Assembly: GCA_036365515.1 (NCBI GenBank)
Contig: CM070873.1
Span: 76,224,529-76,288,528 of the forward strand
Length of the DNA stretch: 64,000 bases
From: Torymus aiolomorphi
Lineage: Eukaryota > Arthropoda > Insecta > Hymenoptera > Torymidae
Direction of reading: 5' to 3'
This document shows, piece by piece, positions 34,411-47,700 of this stretch. The position numbers and the translations under genes were made by a program. A model generated the notes under the pieces. It saw only the letters and a program-made list of their open reading frames with translations. It was not told the origin of the DNA and ran no database searches. Every line of letters starts with the position of its first letter. Positions within the stretch are counted from its first letter, which is position 1.

Positions 34411-34926
34411 CATATATTATCGCGATCGCTAGGAATCAGGGCAACTGCGGGTGAGAAATACACTACGTAGCAGTTTTCCGCCAAGTAACAAAAACACAAA
34501 AATCCTTATCTTAACAGATATGCAAATTAAACTCAGAATATAGCGAGAAAATTCGCACAGTAGTTTATTTAACAAAGAACAATTTCAATTATCAATCAGT
34601 AAAACTATTATTCGAAAATTGAGGCGTTACGTATGCGCGCTTTCGTACCATTAAAACTCTCAACTGGCCCGGAAGGTAGAGCACAAGCAGCTCCTCGACG
34701 GGATGCAGAACAAAAATTTGTAGCTATAGCTACACGCAAATTAAGTCCGCTCCGTAAACTTCTCACGAAGGGAATGGCAAATGTAGCTTCAGTTACTGTA
34801 CATTGCAGGGGGTTTATATTGTGGCTTCGCGAACATGAGCGCACATACACGCGGGTATTTAAACAAAGGAAAGGAAGAATGCTGTGGACATATAAATCCT
34901 GCGGCCAGTCGAGTCGTGGACTCTCT

Positions 34927-35015
<89 letters not shown>

Positions 35016-35985
35016 ATCAGCCCGCTCGTCCTCTTGCAAGGCTGTTCGATCCTCCCAAGACGGCTCGGCAGCAGGGAGTTGACAATTGCAGCGAAGGACC
35101 CGGGCAGCTGATACGCATTCTCGCACGCAGGCACACAATGCGGCACCTATCCGCACTTCGGCGACGCTCCTCCGACAAACGAGGCAGAGCAAGTGCCCGG
35201 CCGGCAGCCGACCGGCAAGCGCGCCGGTGTCCTCGGGCAGTTCCGTCGGCGCTCGGCAACTCTCGCCTTCTGCTAGTCGGCCTCTCTGGTATTGCCGGCC
35301 AGGCGATCGCGGATCGCAACGACTTCGCACCGCAGCGGCGTTGACAACCCTGCATAGGCTCACTGATAGCGGCGGTGGCAACCCCGTACAGCAACGGCTG
35401 TGCTCGGCGCGGGTTCGGAGTCCGCGCATCGGCTACTGCTGGCCGCGGCTTAGCTGGACGGTGTGGGCAACAGGGCAGACAGGAATACCTTTCGTAGCGG
35501 GAGAAACGCAAGTGTGCGCTACGCGTACGCGACTTTTTCGGTCACGGGGGAAGCACCACGTCACAACTCTTCCACCCTTAACTTTTGTCGGCAGACTATT
35601 TTCAACGTTATCGCTCCTATTACTTCTAACTACTTTACTCTTAGCTAGCCGGTAATAGCTGTAGCGGTGTGAAGTGTATCTTGGTCTGCAACACTCTCCA
35701 CCTGGACTGGCTGCTTTCAATGACTATGTGACTGTACGCGCTGTTCGTTTAGGTCCTAATTAGCTTAACTTGGCCCCAAAACGCAAATACGTAAGAAATC
35801 ATAGTGACTTGTCGGCCTATCGACATTCGCTCATCACTCCAACATGTATCATTCATTCACATAAAAAAAACAATAAATAAGTTTTAAAACTCACCTGGCC
35901 GCTTCCCTTACTACAGCTCTCATATGCAGTACTCTGACAGTCTTCCACTTCGAAGCTGATGCTACCATAATTTACTAATGTTGTG
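34411..35985. other. GC-rich non-coding segment with LINE 5' UTR-like block
   Basis: Long apparent frames here arise from GC content and the dinucleotide repeat and have no recognised domain. Blocks at about 35335-35580 match the LINE 5' region at 22145-22340. No ORF1 follows on the + strand, so this is probably an orphan LINE 5' end. Confidence 0.55.
34929..35004. repeat. (TC)n microsatellite
   Basis: About 37 TC dinucleotides followed by a short CG run. It generates the Ser/Leu and Arg/Glu translations in this area. Confidence 0.95.
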
Positions 35986-37990
35986 TTAGCTGCGAGCTTT
36001 AGGAATTTGATTATTACTATGAGTGCCGTTGCCATCGGTAGCCTTATTAGTGATTTCGCCACTTACTAATTTATCAATTGGAACGCGAGCTTGAACTTTT
36101 AGCAAGGTAAGGTAGGGGCTGGAACAATGGACGGGCGAAATAACTGAACTACTAACAACTCGAGGCTGTACTTGCTTCCGGAAGCGAATTCTTTTTCTAT
36201 TGAGCTTCAACTGCCTCTCCATCCTTTATTGGCAGAAGGTAGAACAGATGGCGACTATGCCATCTGGTAGCAAGGAATTGACTGGATCGGCATCCTCAAT
36301 TTCCTTTACAACGGTGCTGGAGAAGAGAGATTTAGTTTGCTGCATATAGGTATGATACTCTATGGCATTCCCATATTTCCTTCGCTAATGACTAAGCTGA
36401 TCGTAACGGACAAACGACCTACGTTTTTCCATTCGTTACCGCTCCCGGAATTTAGCTTTTGGAGAAAAAACCAAACACTTTACCTGATCTTGTTTTCTAA
36501 CTGGCACAATAACCTCTCCTGGTAAAGTACCTGTAGCTATACCATAACTGGACCGTTTACTAGGTTTGTAATGGTCCTTCCTTTTCTTTCTGGCTAACTT
36601 CTCCAATCTATCACACCTAAATGGAGATGACTTAAGCTCAATTACTCCAGCCGAGCGTACCGCTACTATTCTCTGAACTTTACTGATACGCGATAACTCG
36701 ACTTCCATAACCTCGCCTAGTGCTACCTTTGCCTGACGACTTAGTTTAGGTGGAGCATCACCAGACGATAGAAAAGACGATTCATCTGGTGGGGGCGGAA
36801 TCATATATGCCTTTTGTTGAGCTTGAGAAACCTCTTTGCTCTGTCGGAAGAGCAACGATTCCCGAAAGAAATCGCTATCGGCCCGTTCCGTACTACTGCA
36901 AGCATATGGATGAAATCTCCGGTTTACTCTAATTCTCTACTCCTTTGGACACGAGAGCGTCTCACCACTTTGCAACCCTTCTAAGAGACCCGTAACAGGT
37001 TGACTGACCCTCTGGCTTTCTACGAAAATGTGTTCTATACTAACTGAACTTTCGAACGTGGATGCAACGTCTGAATGCTGAGTCCAACTCGGACTTGGAC
37101 AAAACCCCTCAGTTGTAGCTACATCTGAATCTGAATTGCACTGATCAGAACTCGGCAGAACAACCCCTACAATGACCTTCTGGGGTGACAATATTGATAC
37201 AGCGACGACAGACTTATCATTGAAAATCGAAGTGCTACCTTTATTTTCTGCTACAGTACTCAATCTAGGAGATATGGATTGTTGAGCGTGAACCATATCT
37301 CTCAAATCCATACTATTTTCCCTCAACCTGCAGTACTCATCAGTTCAGCGCGAACTTAGAGGGACCCTAGTCGATTGCTTTTTAGCTTCATGACCCGACC
37401 CGCCTTCTTCTTGGATATTAACCGGAGCGACTGTATTAACTCTCCTATCTACTAATTCATTTGAATCTGTAGCTACAATGAAACAAACACTCTCACTATT
37501 TCCGCGGGTTGACGAGAGAACATCCACGATCGGGTCACACATGAAGTGTTGTTCACGATAATGGCTAATCATCGACCTCGACTGCAGCGACTTGTTACCT
37601 GCTACATGTGCCGACAAGGCCAAGATCTTGGAAAAAACCAGCTCCGTGAACAACCATGAATCCTGCATCGGATTGTATGCGAAGACTTGCTCATCTCGCG
37701 TTGGCTCCCAAGATGCGGTGTCTTATCCGAAATGCATGCGCATGAGATAACGTTCAAGTCTGTCCCGCATCGTGAACTTGTATGTCACGGTATTCAATTT
37801 GAGCCGATATCCCCTCAAAAAAACTTGGCAATCGCTCATTTGATTGACTGCTTGATGTAACGCCTGATCTCCACCCTTTAAATCAGCGCACATCAAGTCT
37901 TCACCGAGCCGCTCGACAAACGAGAAACTATAATTACATCTATCCATTGCCGATGACTGATCTCGGTTAGCCTTTGCTCTCTAGCTCTGC
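35986..37990 (-). pseudogene. Unidentified long minus-strand frame
   Basis: From about 37990 to 36436 one frame is interrupted only by three stops (about 37722, 37344 and 36936). It picks up again, in the same frame, from 36222 to 35986. The text includes DRLERYLMRMHFG, a Ser/Thr-rich central part and a basic stretch LEKLARKKRKDHYKPSKRSS. I do not recognise the family. The composition (basic, Ser-rich, no catalytic motif) would fit an LTR-element gag or a LINE ORF1, but host origin is also possible. A donor-like GTGAGT lies on this strand at about 35889-35894. Confidence 0.45.
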
Positions 37991-38765
37991 GTGTTCATTA
38001 ATATCCAGTAAAAATCTGAAGTGATTTACTAATTTACAAACTACAATTATAACCCTTAAATTTAGTATGCCATAAATCAAGCAATACAAGCAAAACCAAA
38101 GCATAGCAAACCAAATTTCATTTTACACAAGCCGAGTGAGCAGAAGCTGTGAGATGAGATATTCTAGAATTTCGACAAATCCAAAGCACAACTACTGTCG
38201 AAACTCAGATTAAGAAATTCGCTAAACTCCAATTGAATTTCTCATACTCTAAACTTAGCAAAATTATGACGACTCTAGCAAGTCGAAACACTCTCGGTCA
38301 AATTTTTCACCCGAACTCAGGTTGAAATTTCTCCAATGCGACGAGTGGAAAATATCATTAATTGAATCTTGAATTTAAATTCGAAACTAAATAATCAGAG
38401 TGAAGTCGAAATTTGAAACACTAGAACACTACCAAATTTCAACAAACCTCGATGAAATCACAGAATTTACTCTTAACTACGAATTTTACTATTACGCTCG
38501 AAATAAAATTCCCCCACGAAATTCTCTGCGTAAATCTTTCCGATTACTCTCTAGCCTACAGCGAACAAAATATTACAAAACCCAGAACCACCAAGTTATC
38601 AAACTTCGAATAAACAAAAAACGCTTATAGCAATTTAGTATTGGTTTTTCTCAACGAACGAGAAAGATGAATTTTCTTACTGCCAACCCAGAACATGGCA
38701 AATTTAATTCAAGATTAAAATTGTGACGTGGCAGATTTTTCTGCACGTCAAAGTTATTAAATTTG
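37991..38765. other. AT-rich non-coding DNA
   Basis: Many short near-repeats of words like AATTTCGA and GAATTTC, but no array or gene. Confidence 0.5.
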
Positions 38766-39748
38766 TTGTTAAGGGGAGTGCGCGAAGTAGCAAACCATCG
38801 TATCGCGAAACGAGCACGCGCGATCGCGAAAGATTTGAGCAGTGTTTACGTGCGCACACTACTTTCCTCCCGTCCTAATATGTCCTCTACGTATTGCATA
38901 TATGTCTCTATTTCGCTAACAGTAACAGCTAACAACAACAAACAGCATAAGCTATAGCTGCAGCTCTAGCTTTATTCAACTATATCCAAATTAGAAAAGT
39001 GTTTCGTATCAGCACGATACTCGACAACAGCGTACATAGTTTACGCCAGATCGACTCTCTGCACGCTCGCAACAATATAAACAGGAGACTGCTGGCCATG
39101 CGTGTTATAGAGAGTTGAGCACAAGCCATAGCCGACCTTGGCCGAAAGCTGACGGAAAGGGCCGAGATCGGATAAGGAGAGGTAGCGACGAAAAGACGAT
39201 TCCTCTGCCTACTTCGTATGGGACCATCGCGCCAGCAACGTCTAGCAGCCATCGTGCCGTGCTATCACACGTTGTTCACGAGCGATTCCGTGCCATGTGT
39301 GTCTTCCTGGAGAGCGTCGTCTGCGTCCAGGAGTATGAGAGAGAGGAAGTGTGTGTGCAGACTTAGTTGGCTGTAGCGTAAGTCTTTGCCCCTTTCCTTT
39401 CCTTACCATTGTGTGTGCGCGTAGTGCTTATCGAAAAAGCCGCGCGGGCTACGACGTCGTCCGCAACCATCGCTGTAGCTCACCCGTCGTGCTGGAGCTA
39501 CAGCTAAATAAAGAGAAAGAGTTTTTTCGTGCTCGTTCCGCGAGCGGTGTAATAAATATTGCACCTGGCGCCCTGGGTTCAGCTATGTTATTGTTTATAA
39601 TTTGGTTGTGTAAAAATTTAATGTTAAATACAGTGAAATATCTATTGTCTTAAACGTACATGCTGAGATTGATTTTCTGCAGCGTATACCGTTGCTTGTT
39701 AAGTTATTGCCACTCCGGGGTGACTTGATCCCCACACCCCGTGATAAG
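38766..39748 (+). repeat. Probable 5' LTR of a Ty3/gypsy-like element
   Basis: Bounded on the right by the primer-binding site at 39749. The left edge at TGTTAAGGGGAGTG is a guess, because no second LTR is in the window. An AATAAA is present at about 39507. Confidence 0.5.
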
Positions 39749-39766
39749 TGGCGCCCAACGTGGGGC
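39749..39766 (+). other. tRNA-Lys primer-binding site
   Basis: TGGCGCCCAACGTGGGGC is the known 18-base complement to the 3' end of tRNA-Lys1,2, used by several retroviruses and Ty3/gypsy elements. Its TGG pairs with the CCA tail. It directly follows the probable LTR. Confidence 0.85.
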
Positions 39767-40459
39767 TACAGTAAAGACCGTGACTTAGTGATTGGGGATT
39801 GCCGCATGGCGCTAGCCATTTTGTAAACGCACACACACAAAGGTAAAGAGTAGCTCTGGCAGCCATTTTGGAATTTTATATTTCCTCTAGCGTTCACCTT
39901 TGCTAAGTGAACAAATTGCTAATGCCAGATAACTTTTATCAAATTTTTATTATTAAGTTATTAAGTGAAATAAAAATTTGGATATACTTTGCAATTTGGA
40001 GAGTCTGTAGCTTTCGCCGTGATTTTGATTTGATCGTCGCAATGTCTTTTCTTTGAGATTTCGATTAAGAGAACATCGCGCGAATAAATTTTGCTTACAT
40101 AACCTTTTTCCCCTTGCCATATTAGAGTTGGTTAAAATTTCTCGTCGTAGTGAATTTTAGAATATTCAACGTTGCTCATTACAGAATCTGCTCAGTGTGT
40201 AGAAGTCGTCCATTTATTGGTCGTACGACTTTCTGCGCAGTTGACTGCTTATAGTTGTTTGATTTTTTGTGGCTTGGTTAACTCTGCAAATAGTTTTGAG
40301 CGCATTAAAATTAACAATTACTTTTCTTGTTTTTACGTTGAGATTTTTAGTTTCGAAGCTGAGATAGCTGGTAGCTATGAATCAAGCAGAGCTATAAGCA
40401 GGCTAACTGAGAAGTCAAGGGGTAAGATGAAACAATTAGAAAATAGGTTCAGTTCTCTA

Positions 40460-41440
40460 GGCAGTTAAGATGTTTTCGGGTGTGGTGATCGTTTTGCAGT
40501 CGCTAGTCAGATAGATGCGCTATTCGATGAACAAGTTGTCTGTTGGTGTAGTAGGTTGGGGTTGAACTATCGAACCAGCATACCTGAATTAAAAGATAGG
40601 CTACAGCGTACGGATTGAGGATATATTTTGGACCAGATGCAGCTCCTTGGAATTCAACCAAAAATGAGCAGTTGAGGTCAGACGGAACAGCAGTAGCGCC
40701 ATCATCGTCATTATCCAGTGATCATAATTCAGTATGTAATTCCAATGTAGTTGTAGCTTCTGAGCTTCAGCTTGGAGTAGGGTCGATCGGTTACAACGTG
40801 CCGTCGGTGACGGAGACATCCGTCGGGCCGTTTAGTGATCCTTTCTCGATTGAATGCTTGACAGAAATATTTTTGTCACAGTTTCAGGAGCCGGAGTCTG
40901 CAGTTCAAGAAGAAGATAGAAAATTTGTGGTTCAGGCGCTGTCCATGTCGACCTACAGCTACAGTGGAGAGGTGTCAGTGCAAATCCATGCACACAATCC
41001 ACGAGGTATCTTCTCAGTTACGTACGCGCACTCGATAATAGTAGTTTTAGGGATTCGAATGTGGCTTTAACTACTGTAGCTATCGACGTAAATTTAAATT
41101 CAGTTGATTTAATTGATGTCTTGGTTGCTCCACGAACTAGTTCACTTGTTGATAGGCGGTTGTTTCCCATATCAGCGTCGTAGTCGCATTGTGTAAGTCA
41201 GGAGGCTTGCAACCCAGTTGTTACTATCGTGAATTCTAGTTGTTATTTAGGTTTGAATTCCGCTGCCGCTTGTAGCACAGCAGTTAATAGATTAGTTGTG
41301 TCGAGCCCAGTAGTAAGTGGTAGTAAGATTGTTAATTCGGAGAGAAGGTTGAGAATTGAAGGAACTTCATATCCGCTGGAAAATCATTGCTCTCACGAAT
41401 TAGTTGGTACGTCGTTACTGTTTTCGAGAAACTGATTCAT
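40460..41440 (+). pseudogene. Putative gag remnant of the tRNA-Lys-primed element
   Basis: Soon after the leader, frames read QIDALFDEQVVCWCSRLGLN and SIPELKDRLQ, resembling the SAP-like start of some insect gypsy gags. An open frame from 40615 to 41070 without a recognised domain follows. Two near-copies of the phrase TTCCGGCGTCGTTC ... TTCAACATC (about 41457 and 41628) mark a local duplication. No pol follows, because an ATATTTC repeat starts at 41668. Confidence 0.45.
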
Positions 41441-41667
41441 TACATGGTTGAGCAATTCCGGCGTCGTTCTGAGATGATTATTCAACATCGTGTTCATGTA
41501 GTGGTGCTTCGAGTTCACCGTTGATGTCGCAGTGCCAGAGTGCTGCATCTTCGCCAGTAGCTGTACCCAATCAAAGTAAGTCGTTACTGCTTACTAAAAA
41601 TGCTAATTCGCTAAATGGTTGTCCGATTCCGGCGTCGTTCCAAGAGGATTGTTCAACATCCCACACA

Positions 41668-42229
41668 GCATAAAATATTCCAAAAAAAAATTACATGAAA
41701 TATTTCAGGGAATATTCCATGAAATGCTTCACTAATATTACAGCAATATAACATGAAACGTTCAACCATTTTTTTTAAATTACTACATGAAAACTTAAGA
41801 CAATATTCCTGTAATATTTCATATTATATTAAATATAATATTTTGGAAATTTTTCATGAAATATTTCTTAAAATATTATAGAAGCATTACATTAATATTT
41901 TCAATAATATTTGTAACATTTTTTTGAAACAATGAATGAAATATTGACTCAATATTATGAAAATATTTGATGAAATATTTCTTCGTAATATTTCCGTAAC
42001 TAATCATCTAATTATTTCTTGCAATATTTCAGAAATATTTCAGAAACATTTCCTGACATATTAGAAAATAAATTTTTAGTCAGATAAGGAACAGAGCGGA
42101 AATATTACAATAATATTTCATGAAATGTTTCTTTGTAACATTAAAGCAATATATCGCCTTATCATTTCTCGGACTATTGCATGAATATTTCAATAGTATA
42201 TTACGTACTTTTTGAGGAAAAAAGTTTAA
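41668..42229. repeat. ATATTTC-rich dispersed repeat
   Basis: Starts after CCACACAGCA and consists of degenerate GAAATATTTC / ATGAAATATTT words. The same beginning occurs at 49476. It is interrupted at its right side by a piggyBac-type MITE. Confidence 0.8.
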
Positions 42230-42378
42230 CCTTTAGAGGACGGGATGGCCCCTATACGGGCCATGCCCATGATCGACCCTTTACATGTGTTAGTTTTGAG
42301 ATGTGAGACATCACAAAAACTCGATTTCTATAGAAAAGTGAGAGAAAACAGTAAACCCAAATCCCCGTCCTCTAAAGG
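42230..42378. mobile_element. piggyBac-type MITE
   Basis: 149 bp with CCTTTAGAGGACGGG / CCCGTCCTCTAAAGG terminal inverted repeats, flanked by TTAA on both sides (42226-42229, 42379-42382). Confidence 0.88.
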
Positions 42379-42594
42379 TTAACAGTCCACAGTTCGTGTA
42401 AATTGTCACTCGAGCCGAAGACGAGGGTGGCAAACACGAGCTGTCGGCTGGCCAATTTTACTCCAGTGGTGCGTATACTATTTTTCGCCATACCCGGGCC
42501 AAAAACAGCACATTTCCGTTTTTGAGCCAGGCAGAAATGTGGCACTTTCGGCCAGGGCATGGCGGAAAAAGGTTTCTTGAAATAGTGAAAAAAA

Positions 42595-42891
42595 ATCTTC
42601 AACCTGACAGGGAATATTAAATAAATATTACAGAAGTATTTCATGAAATAATTGTAATATTTCCGCAACATATCACTTTATCATTACTCGAAATATTTAA
42701 GAAATATTTCAGAAACGTTTCTAGAAATATTGATGAATAATTCGTCAGTCTGACAGGGAACATTAAGTCATTATTACTGAAATATTTCATGAAATGTTTC
42801 TCCGTAATATTTCTGTAGCTAATCGTCGAATTATTTCCTGCAACATTTTCTGAATATTTCTGAATTATTTCCTGACATATTAGAAAATAAA
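42595..42891. repeat. ATATTTC repeat, two units of about 150 bp
   Basis: Each unit contains CTGACAGGGAATATTAA, ATTTCATGAAATGTTTC and CATTACTCGAAATATT-type words. It ends in AGAAAATAAA at the Spy-like insertion site. Confidence 0.75.
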
Positions 42892-43635
42892 GGCTATAGC
42901 AGGATAAGATGGTCAAAATTGCACACGCCTGGATTTTTTTTTTGGGATTGACCATTCGAAAGCACATTATTGAAAACCTCTCTATCCAAATTTTCAGCTC
43001 CCTAGGTGATGATTTGAGTCTCCTAACCTAAAAAATGTATTTTTTCGAAAAAATTTTTTTCCGCTCGACCCTTTCTTTAAAAAAATCTGAAAAAATGCAC
43101 GGACGTGTGTTTTTGAGCAAGAAAACAGCCTGATTTTTTCAGATTTAAAAAAAAAAATTGAGCTCAGGAAAAATTTTTTAATTTTTCAATGATTTTTTAG
43201 GTTATGTAGGTAATTTTTGGCTAACTTGTAAATAATGATTTTTTGTGTATTTTTTCCCATTCTTTCAAATGGCGGTGTCCGAATTTGCGTTTTCGAGCCG
43301 GAACATACTCAAAATTCGAAAAAACCGATTTTTTAAGCATTTTTCCCATGTTTTTGGCACATAACCTCAAAACCAATAGCGAAATAAGTGTTTGTGAACA
43401 ATTTTCTTTCAATTTCTTTCTATATCTTCGAATTCCTCTGTCAGAACTACCATTTTTGCATCAAATAATGCTATAAAATCAAATTATAAACATTTTTTTC
43501 GTGTTTTTACCATGTTTTTGGAACATAACCTCAAAGAAGATCGTTCAATACGTGTTAGGGCATACAAAAATTTTCTAAAAATTTTTAGAATCGAGTATTA
43601 CTTCGTCGGTAGCTATAAAGGTGCCTGATATAGCC
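42892..43635 (+). repeat. Left inverted block of Spy-like unit
   Basis: Bounded by GGCTATAGCAGG and CCTGATATAGCC, with AAA before and TTT after, so it looks like a complete MITE by itself. Inverted copy of 48266-49025. Confidence 0.85.
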
Positions 43636-43874
43636 TTTTAATTAATTATTTTTATTCAAATTCATTTGTAGATAAATAAAAATGAGTAAATATTTCTAAT
43701 AGAAATTAATTATTATAAATATGTTATGAATATTTTTCTGCTTTTATTAAAACAATAAAATAAGTATGTACCATTTCATATTTGACCTTTATTCTTGCGA
43801 GAATTGTTTTTAGAAGTTCTATTTGACAAAATTACATGAGTAATAATTTTTAATATTGAATTATAATAATATTT
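43636..43874. other. AT-rich spacer in Spy-like unit
   Basis: Short non-coding DNA between the left inverted block and the transposase stop codon. Confidence 0.5.
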
Positions 43875-45972
43875 TTAATCCTCGTCACTATCTTCATCTA
43901 TTACAGGACCAATATCTGAAGTAGTAAATAATTCGGAAAGAACTTTCGCTGGTCTAAAAATTTTTACTTATATCTTGCATTACTGAGATAATATATGACT
44001 GCAGCAATATGAGAACAGGATCCTACAGTTCGTAATCCATTGGCACAGTCACACGCATGACATAGGATACCGCTGTATCCAATTGAGTTAGGTTTGTATT
44101 GGATTTAGCATTTGTAAGTCTTACGGTTAATATGCCTGGATCTTATTAATACTTTAATGATATTTGGTTTGATCTTAATATATTCCAAATTGATATTGTT
44201 ACTAACATCCATTAACTCAGCCAAATAACATACGGCTTGACCTAATTGATAGGTACCTGAAAAAAATATTTTGAGATCTCTTTCAGTCATCTCCGGAAAG
44301 TCAATGGTTTCTTGGGATGTTAGCTTGATCGTAGTAGTGGGCTGTCTAGACCATCTGGTTGTCTCAGCTTCTAATGCTAAAGTATTTTCACTTTGATTAG
44401 AATTTAACATTTTTTCGATGATTATACCTTGTAAGCCACCGTCATCTTTATCGCTATTCAAACGCTTACCAAAAAGGTTGTTGAGAAAACATGCAATTCT
44501 ACAATATGCACCAGCTTTTAGTAAAAGTTTATTATCTAATTGTTGGTGAAGAAGCTTATACTTTTTACCAAGAATACCATGAACAGCCTCTACAACCCAC
44601 CTCAATTTCGTAACGTAACGAGATTCATTCGATTCAGTCGTACTCAAGTTGGGTCTATTTCCCGTTAAGGCAGGCATGAGAATCTTAAAGCCAAGACTTT
44701 TTAAATATGGTATCACATCCCTAAAACCTCTATCTACAACGCAAACATCACCTTCTCTCATGATAGTTCTTATACCATCTGGATCATCCATTACTTTCTT
44801 CATGATGCTTGCATCATTTTCTGTGGCTAAAAACGGACCAGGGACATCAACAACGAATCCGTCTGTGGTGCAAATAGTGAATGGCTTGGCCAAAGAATAT
44901 TTCTTCTGACCTGAATATGACTTTCTTTGGTATTCATTATTTTTACTTTTTTAGTGACGTAAGTAAGTTCCATCAAAAACCAAAACAAGCTCGTTCTCTA
45001 ATTTAAACAGTTTTTTTGCATAAATGGAAGTGTGATCACGTATGAGATCCTCCCTTTTAATACTTTTTACTCCAAAATATTTCGGTAGGACATCTTTTTC
45101 AAATGAATTAGTTACTGATTCACAAAAATCTGTAACTTTTATTTCGTTTTCTATTGCGAAAATAGACGAAATAAAATTATTCGACGATCCAGTTCGTAAT
45201 TTAAATAAACATAAAACCAGGGCTTGTGTAACGTCTCTAGAATCCGATGATCTAATGGAAACTAATAATTTTCTCAGCTCTTGCAATTGATCAGTCGAAA
45301 GACTAGTAAAAGAGAATAATTGTTTTTCGCTAAGCTCTGATGATTTTATTTTATCTAAAAATGTTTCCGAGGCTAAATCTGAAATTTTTTTTAAAAATAA
45401 ACATATTTCATCTGCAGTTAAAAAACTCGTGTTGCTGTATATCTGTATTAGTTTCAGGTCATCACCAAAAAATCGTTTTTTTATTAAATGCTCGGTACAA
45501 ACTCGATTGCCATTTGGAATGAAGATTTGCATTTCTTTGAAACATTGCAGTCTTGCAGTCAATGGTACACATGTCAAGTTATTTTTGTTTCTACAAACGC
45601 AACATGCTGTATGAGAAATCATAGTTCTTTTGAGGGGCAACTCGGTGGAAGGTTTTTTTCTACAGTTGGTTTTAATACTACCTCAACAACGCTCCCTAAA
45701 CTCTGAGAGCTGGGTATTTCCGAGCTTGACTGCGAACTCATTGGCTGACTTTGATCACTGGTTGAAGGTTCTACTTTTCGTGTCCCAAAAAAAACAAGTC
45801 TTCTATATTTATCGCAAAGTTTAAACCCAATGTCAATATTATCTACATTTAACTGCTCACAAACTGCTTCGACTTCACTAGCTGAATTAATGATCTTAAT
45901 CTGAGCTGATATTTTACTGAGATTTCGCTTGAAGCAGTTGCAACATTGATCAGTATCATCAAATTCATCCAT
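43875..45972 (-). pseudogene. DDE_Tnp_4-like transposase with C-terminal SWIM finger
   Basis: About 700 residues in the minus direction. The N-terminus (45972-45640) has CCNCFKRNL and FKLCDKYRRL. After a +1 shift near 45630 come CCVCRNKNNL and LFDGTYLRH-like VFDGTYLRH (first Asp). A TAA at 44951 follows, then CVVDRGFRDV (second Asp) and VTKLRWVVEAVHG (Glu region). A TAA at 44105 follows, then the SWIM motif CDCANGLRTVGSCSHIAAVI. The last 25 residues (FRPAKVLSELF ... DEDSDED) need one more shift. Four lesions in an otherwise continuous gene suggest a fairly young copy. Confidence 0.8.
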
Positions 45973-47690
45973 GTTCGATGTAAAAACTAAAATGGAGAAT
46001 ATTTAAGATATATTATGGGATCATGAATATAATTACAAAAAATATCGGTGATCTTTAAACAGTTACTTGTGTAATAATCAATCTTTTTTAAAGCTAAGCC
46101 ATTATGTAATTATCAAAAAATTAATGAATTTGATTATTATTTTATATTAAAATGGTTTTTTTCACCAAGAATTATAATGCACTTAAAACTGTTTTGATAA
46201 TAATTAATGAATGGTAAAAAATTAAATATTTCTTCAAATGTAGACTGTATTCTGTTTTTTGTTAGGTATTGTGGGAAATTGAGATGACGATCTATTCTAA
46301 TTGACTCGAAAGTACAAGTATAGACATAGATAATTTAAGCAAAACGAAACCTTTATAAAGAGAGGGTTCTCTATTAAGAGAGAGCTTTTAAATACACTTC
46401 TTTTAACGCACACCTTTATAAGAATGAGATTATCTATATATAAATACTTTTTTGGCAACTTGCTTGCAGAAAGCTAAGAACATCTAGTGATTACAATCCC
46501 ATACAATCACTAAAAAAAAGAGATATGTTCTTAATTATTTATAATATTGTTTAAAACCTGGACCATCATTATTATCAATTTCCTTTAATATTAACTACTA
46601 TTAAAATACTATTAGAATACTAATAACATGTTGTGAAATTATATAGTGCAATATTTCATTATATGTAGGCTAGGCTTAAAACTGTGCATGACAATGCTTG
46701 ATAGCAAGTTTTTATAAATAAAATATATGTTTTCAATGAAAAGATTTGATCTTTTTTTATTAGTTAATAAAAAATTCATTGGATTTGCAACATATTCCAA
46801 GAAACTAAAAGTTAATTAAATCTATACAATATTGTACTTAATCATCAATTAAGTTACCAAATATGTTCCATAATGGGTGCATTTCTCAATTTAATAAAAA
46901 CCTCTACTCATTGGAAAAACCCATTTTATTTATGAGAAGATGATAGTGATACGAATTCTTAAATCCCACATCTAATATTTTTAAAAACTTTCCAGACAAA
47001 AAAGCTCGATTTATGACTGCATTACACAATGTTATTTCACAACGCATTAAAAAAAATTAGTAAACTGTTCAAGATTTGTTTACGTTATACAACATGGTAA
47101 ATGAGATAAAATTAAAAAAAAAATTTGATCGCTTTACCTAGAAAGCATTAAAAGTTTACAGAAATGAAATATTTAATAAACTCGATGCTAGTAGATTTCA
47201 TATATTTTGATAATCACCAATTTCTATCAATAGTATGTTCGTGTTCTTATCAAATTCAATTTTGCAATAAACAGTGGTTTACAGAGTGGTTTTCCAAAAC
47301 ATACTTTAAAAATGTATAACCTGGCAATTAAATATTTAGTTTGTATAATGGTGCAAAATAACCGATACTTTCCTGTGATAAAATTAAATAAGAAAAAAAA
47401 AAGAATAGTAATATTCTTCATACATATATCCGGAAAAAACTTACAACATACAAAACAGATACAAAAACTAGCTGGCTTTGCAACAAAAGTTGTACTTAAA
47501 TATTTGAGAAAAAATTAATAAGTTTTCGACTATCCTTTTAAATAGACTTGCAACTAGCAAGAAATTGTGATGTACTTTTTTAGTAGCAAGTATTTAAAAA
47601 AGTATTGTTCTTCATTTCAGATAAACAATATACTCACTCAAACTCATTTCAATAGGCCCGTTACACTCAAAAAAATATAAGGACCAGATA
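45973..47690. other. Long AT-rich interior of Spy-like unit
   Basis: No coding region or repeat recognised in about 1.7 kb. Confidence 0.5.
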
Positions 47691-47700
47691 CGGAAATACC

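Noticed and set aside
34633..35655. Overlapping long frames of 149-273 residues on both strands
   Set aside because: They arise from the (TC)n repeat and GC-rich DNA, exist in several frames at once and show no domain.
42720..42760. Minus-strand CTGACGA followed by GAAAC, a possible third hammerhead
   Set aside because: No stem II or stem III can form and the cleavage trinucleotide is missing.
42641..42967. Repeated minus-strand peptides of the KYFSNNDLIFPVRL type (also near 49243 and 58793)
   Set aside because: They are translations of the ATATTTC repeat units, not a protein family.
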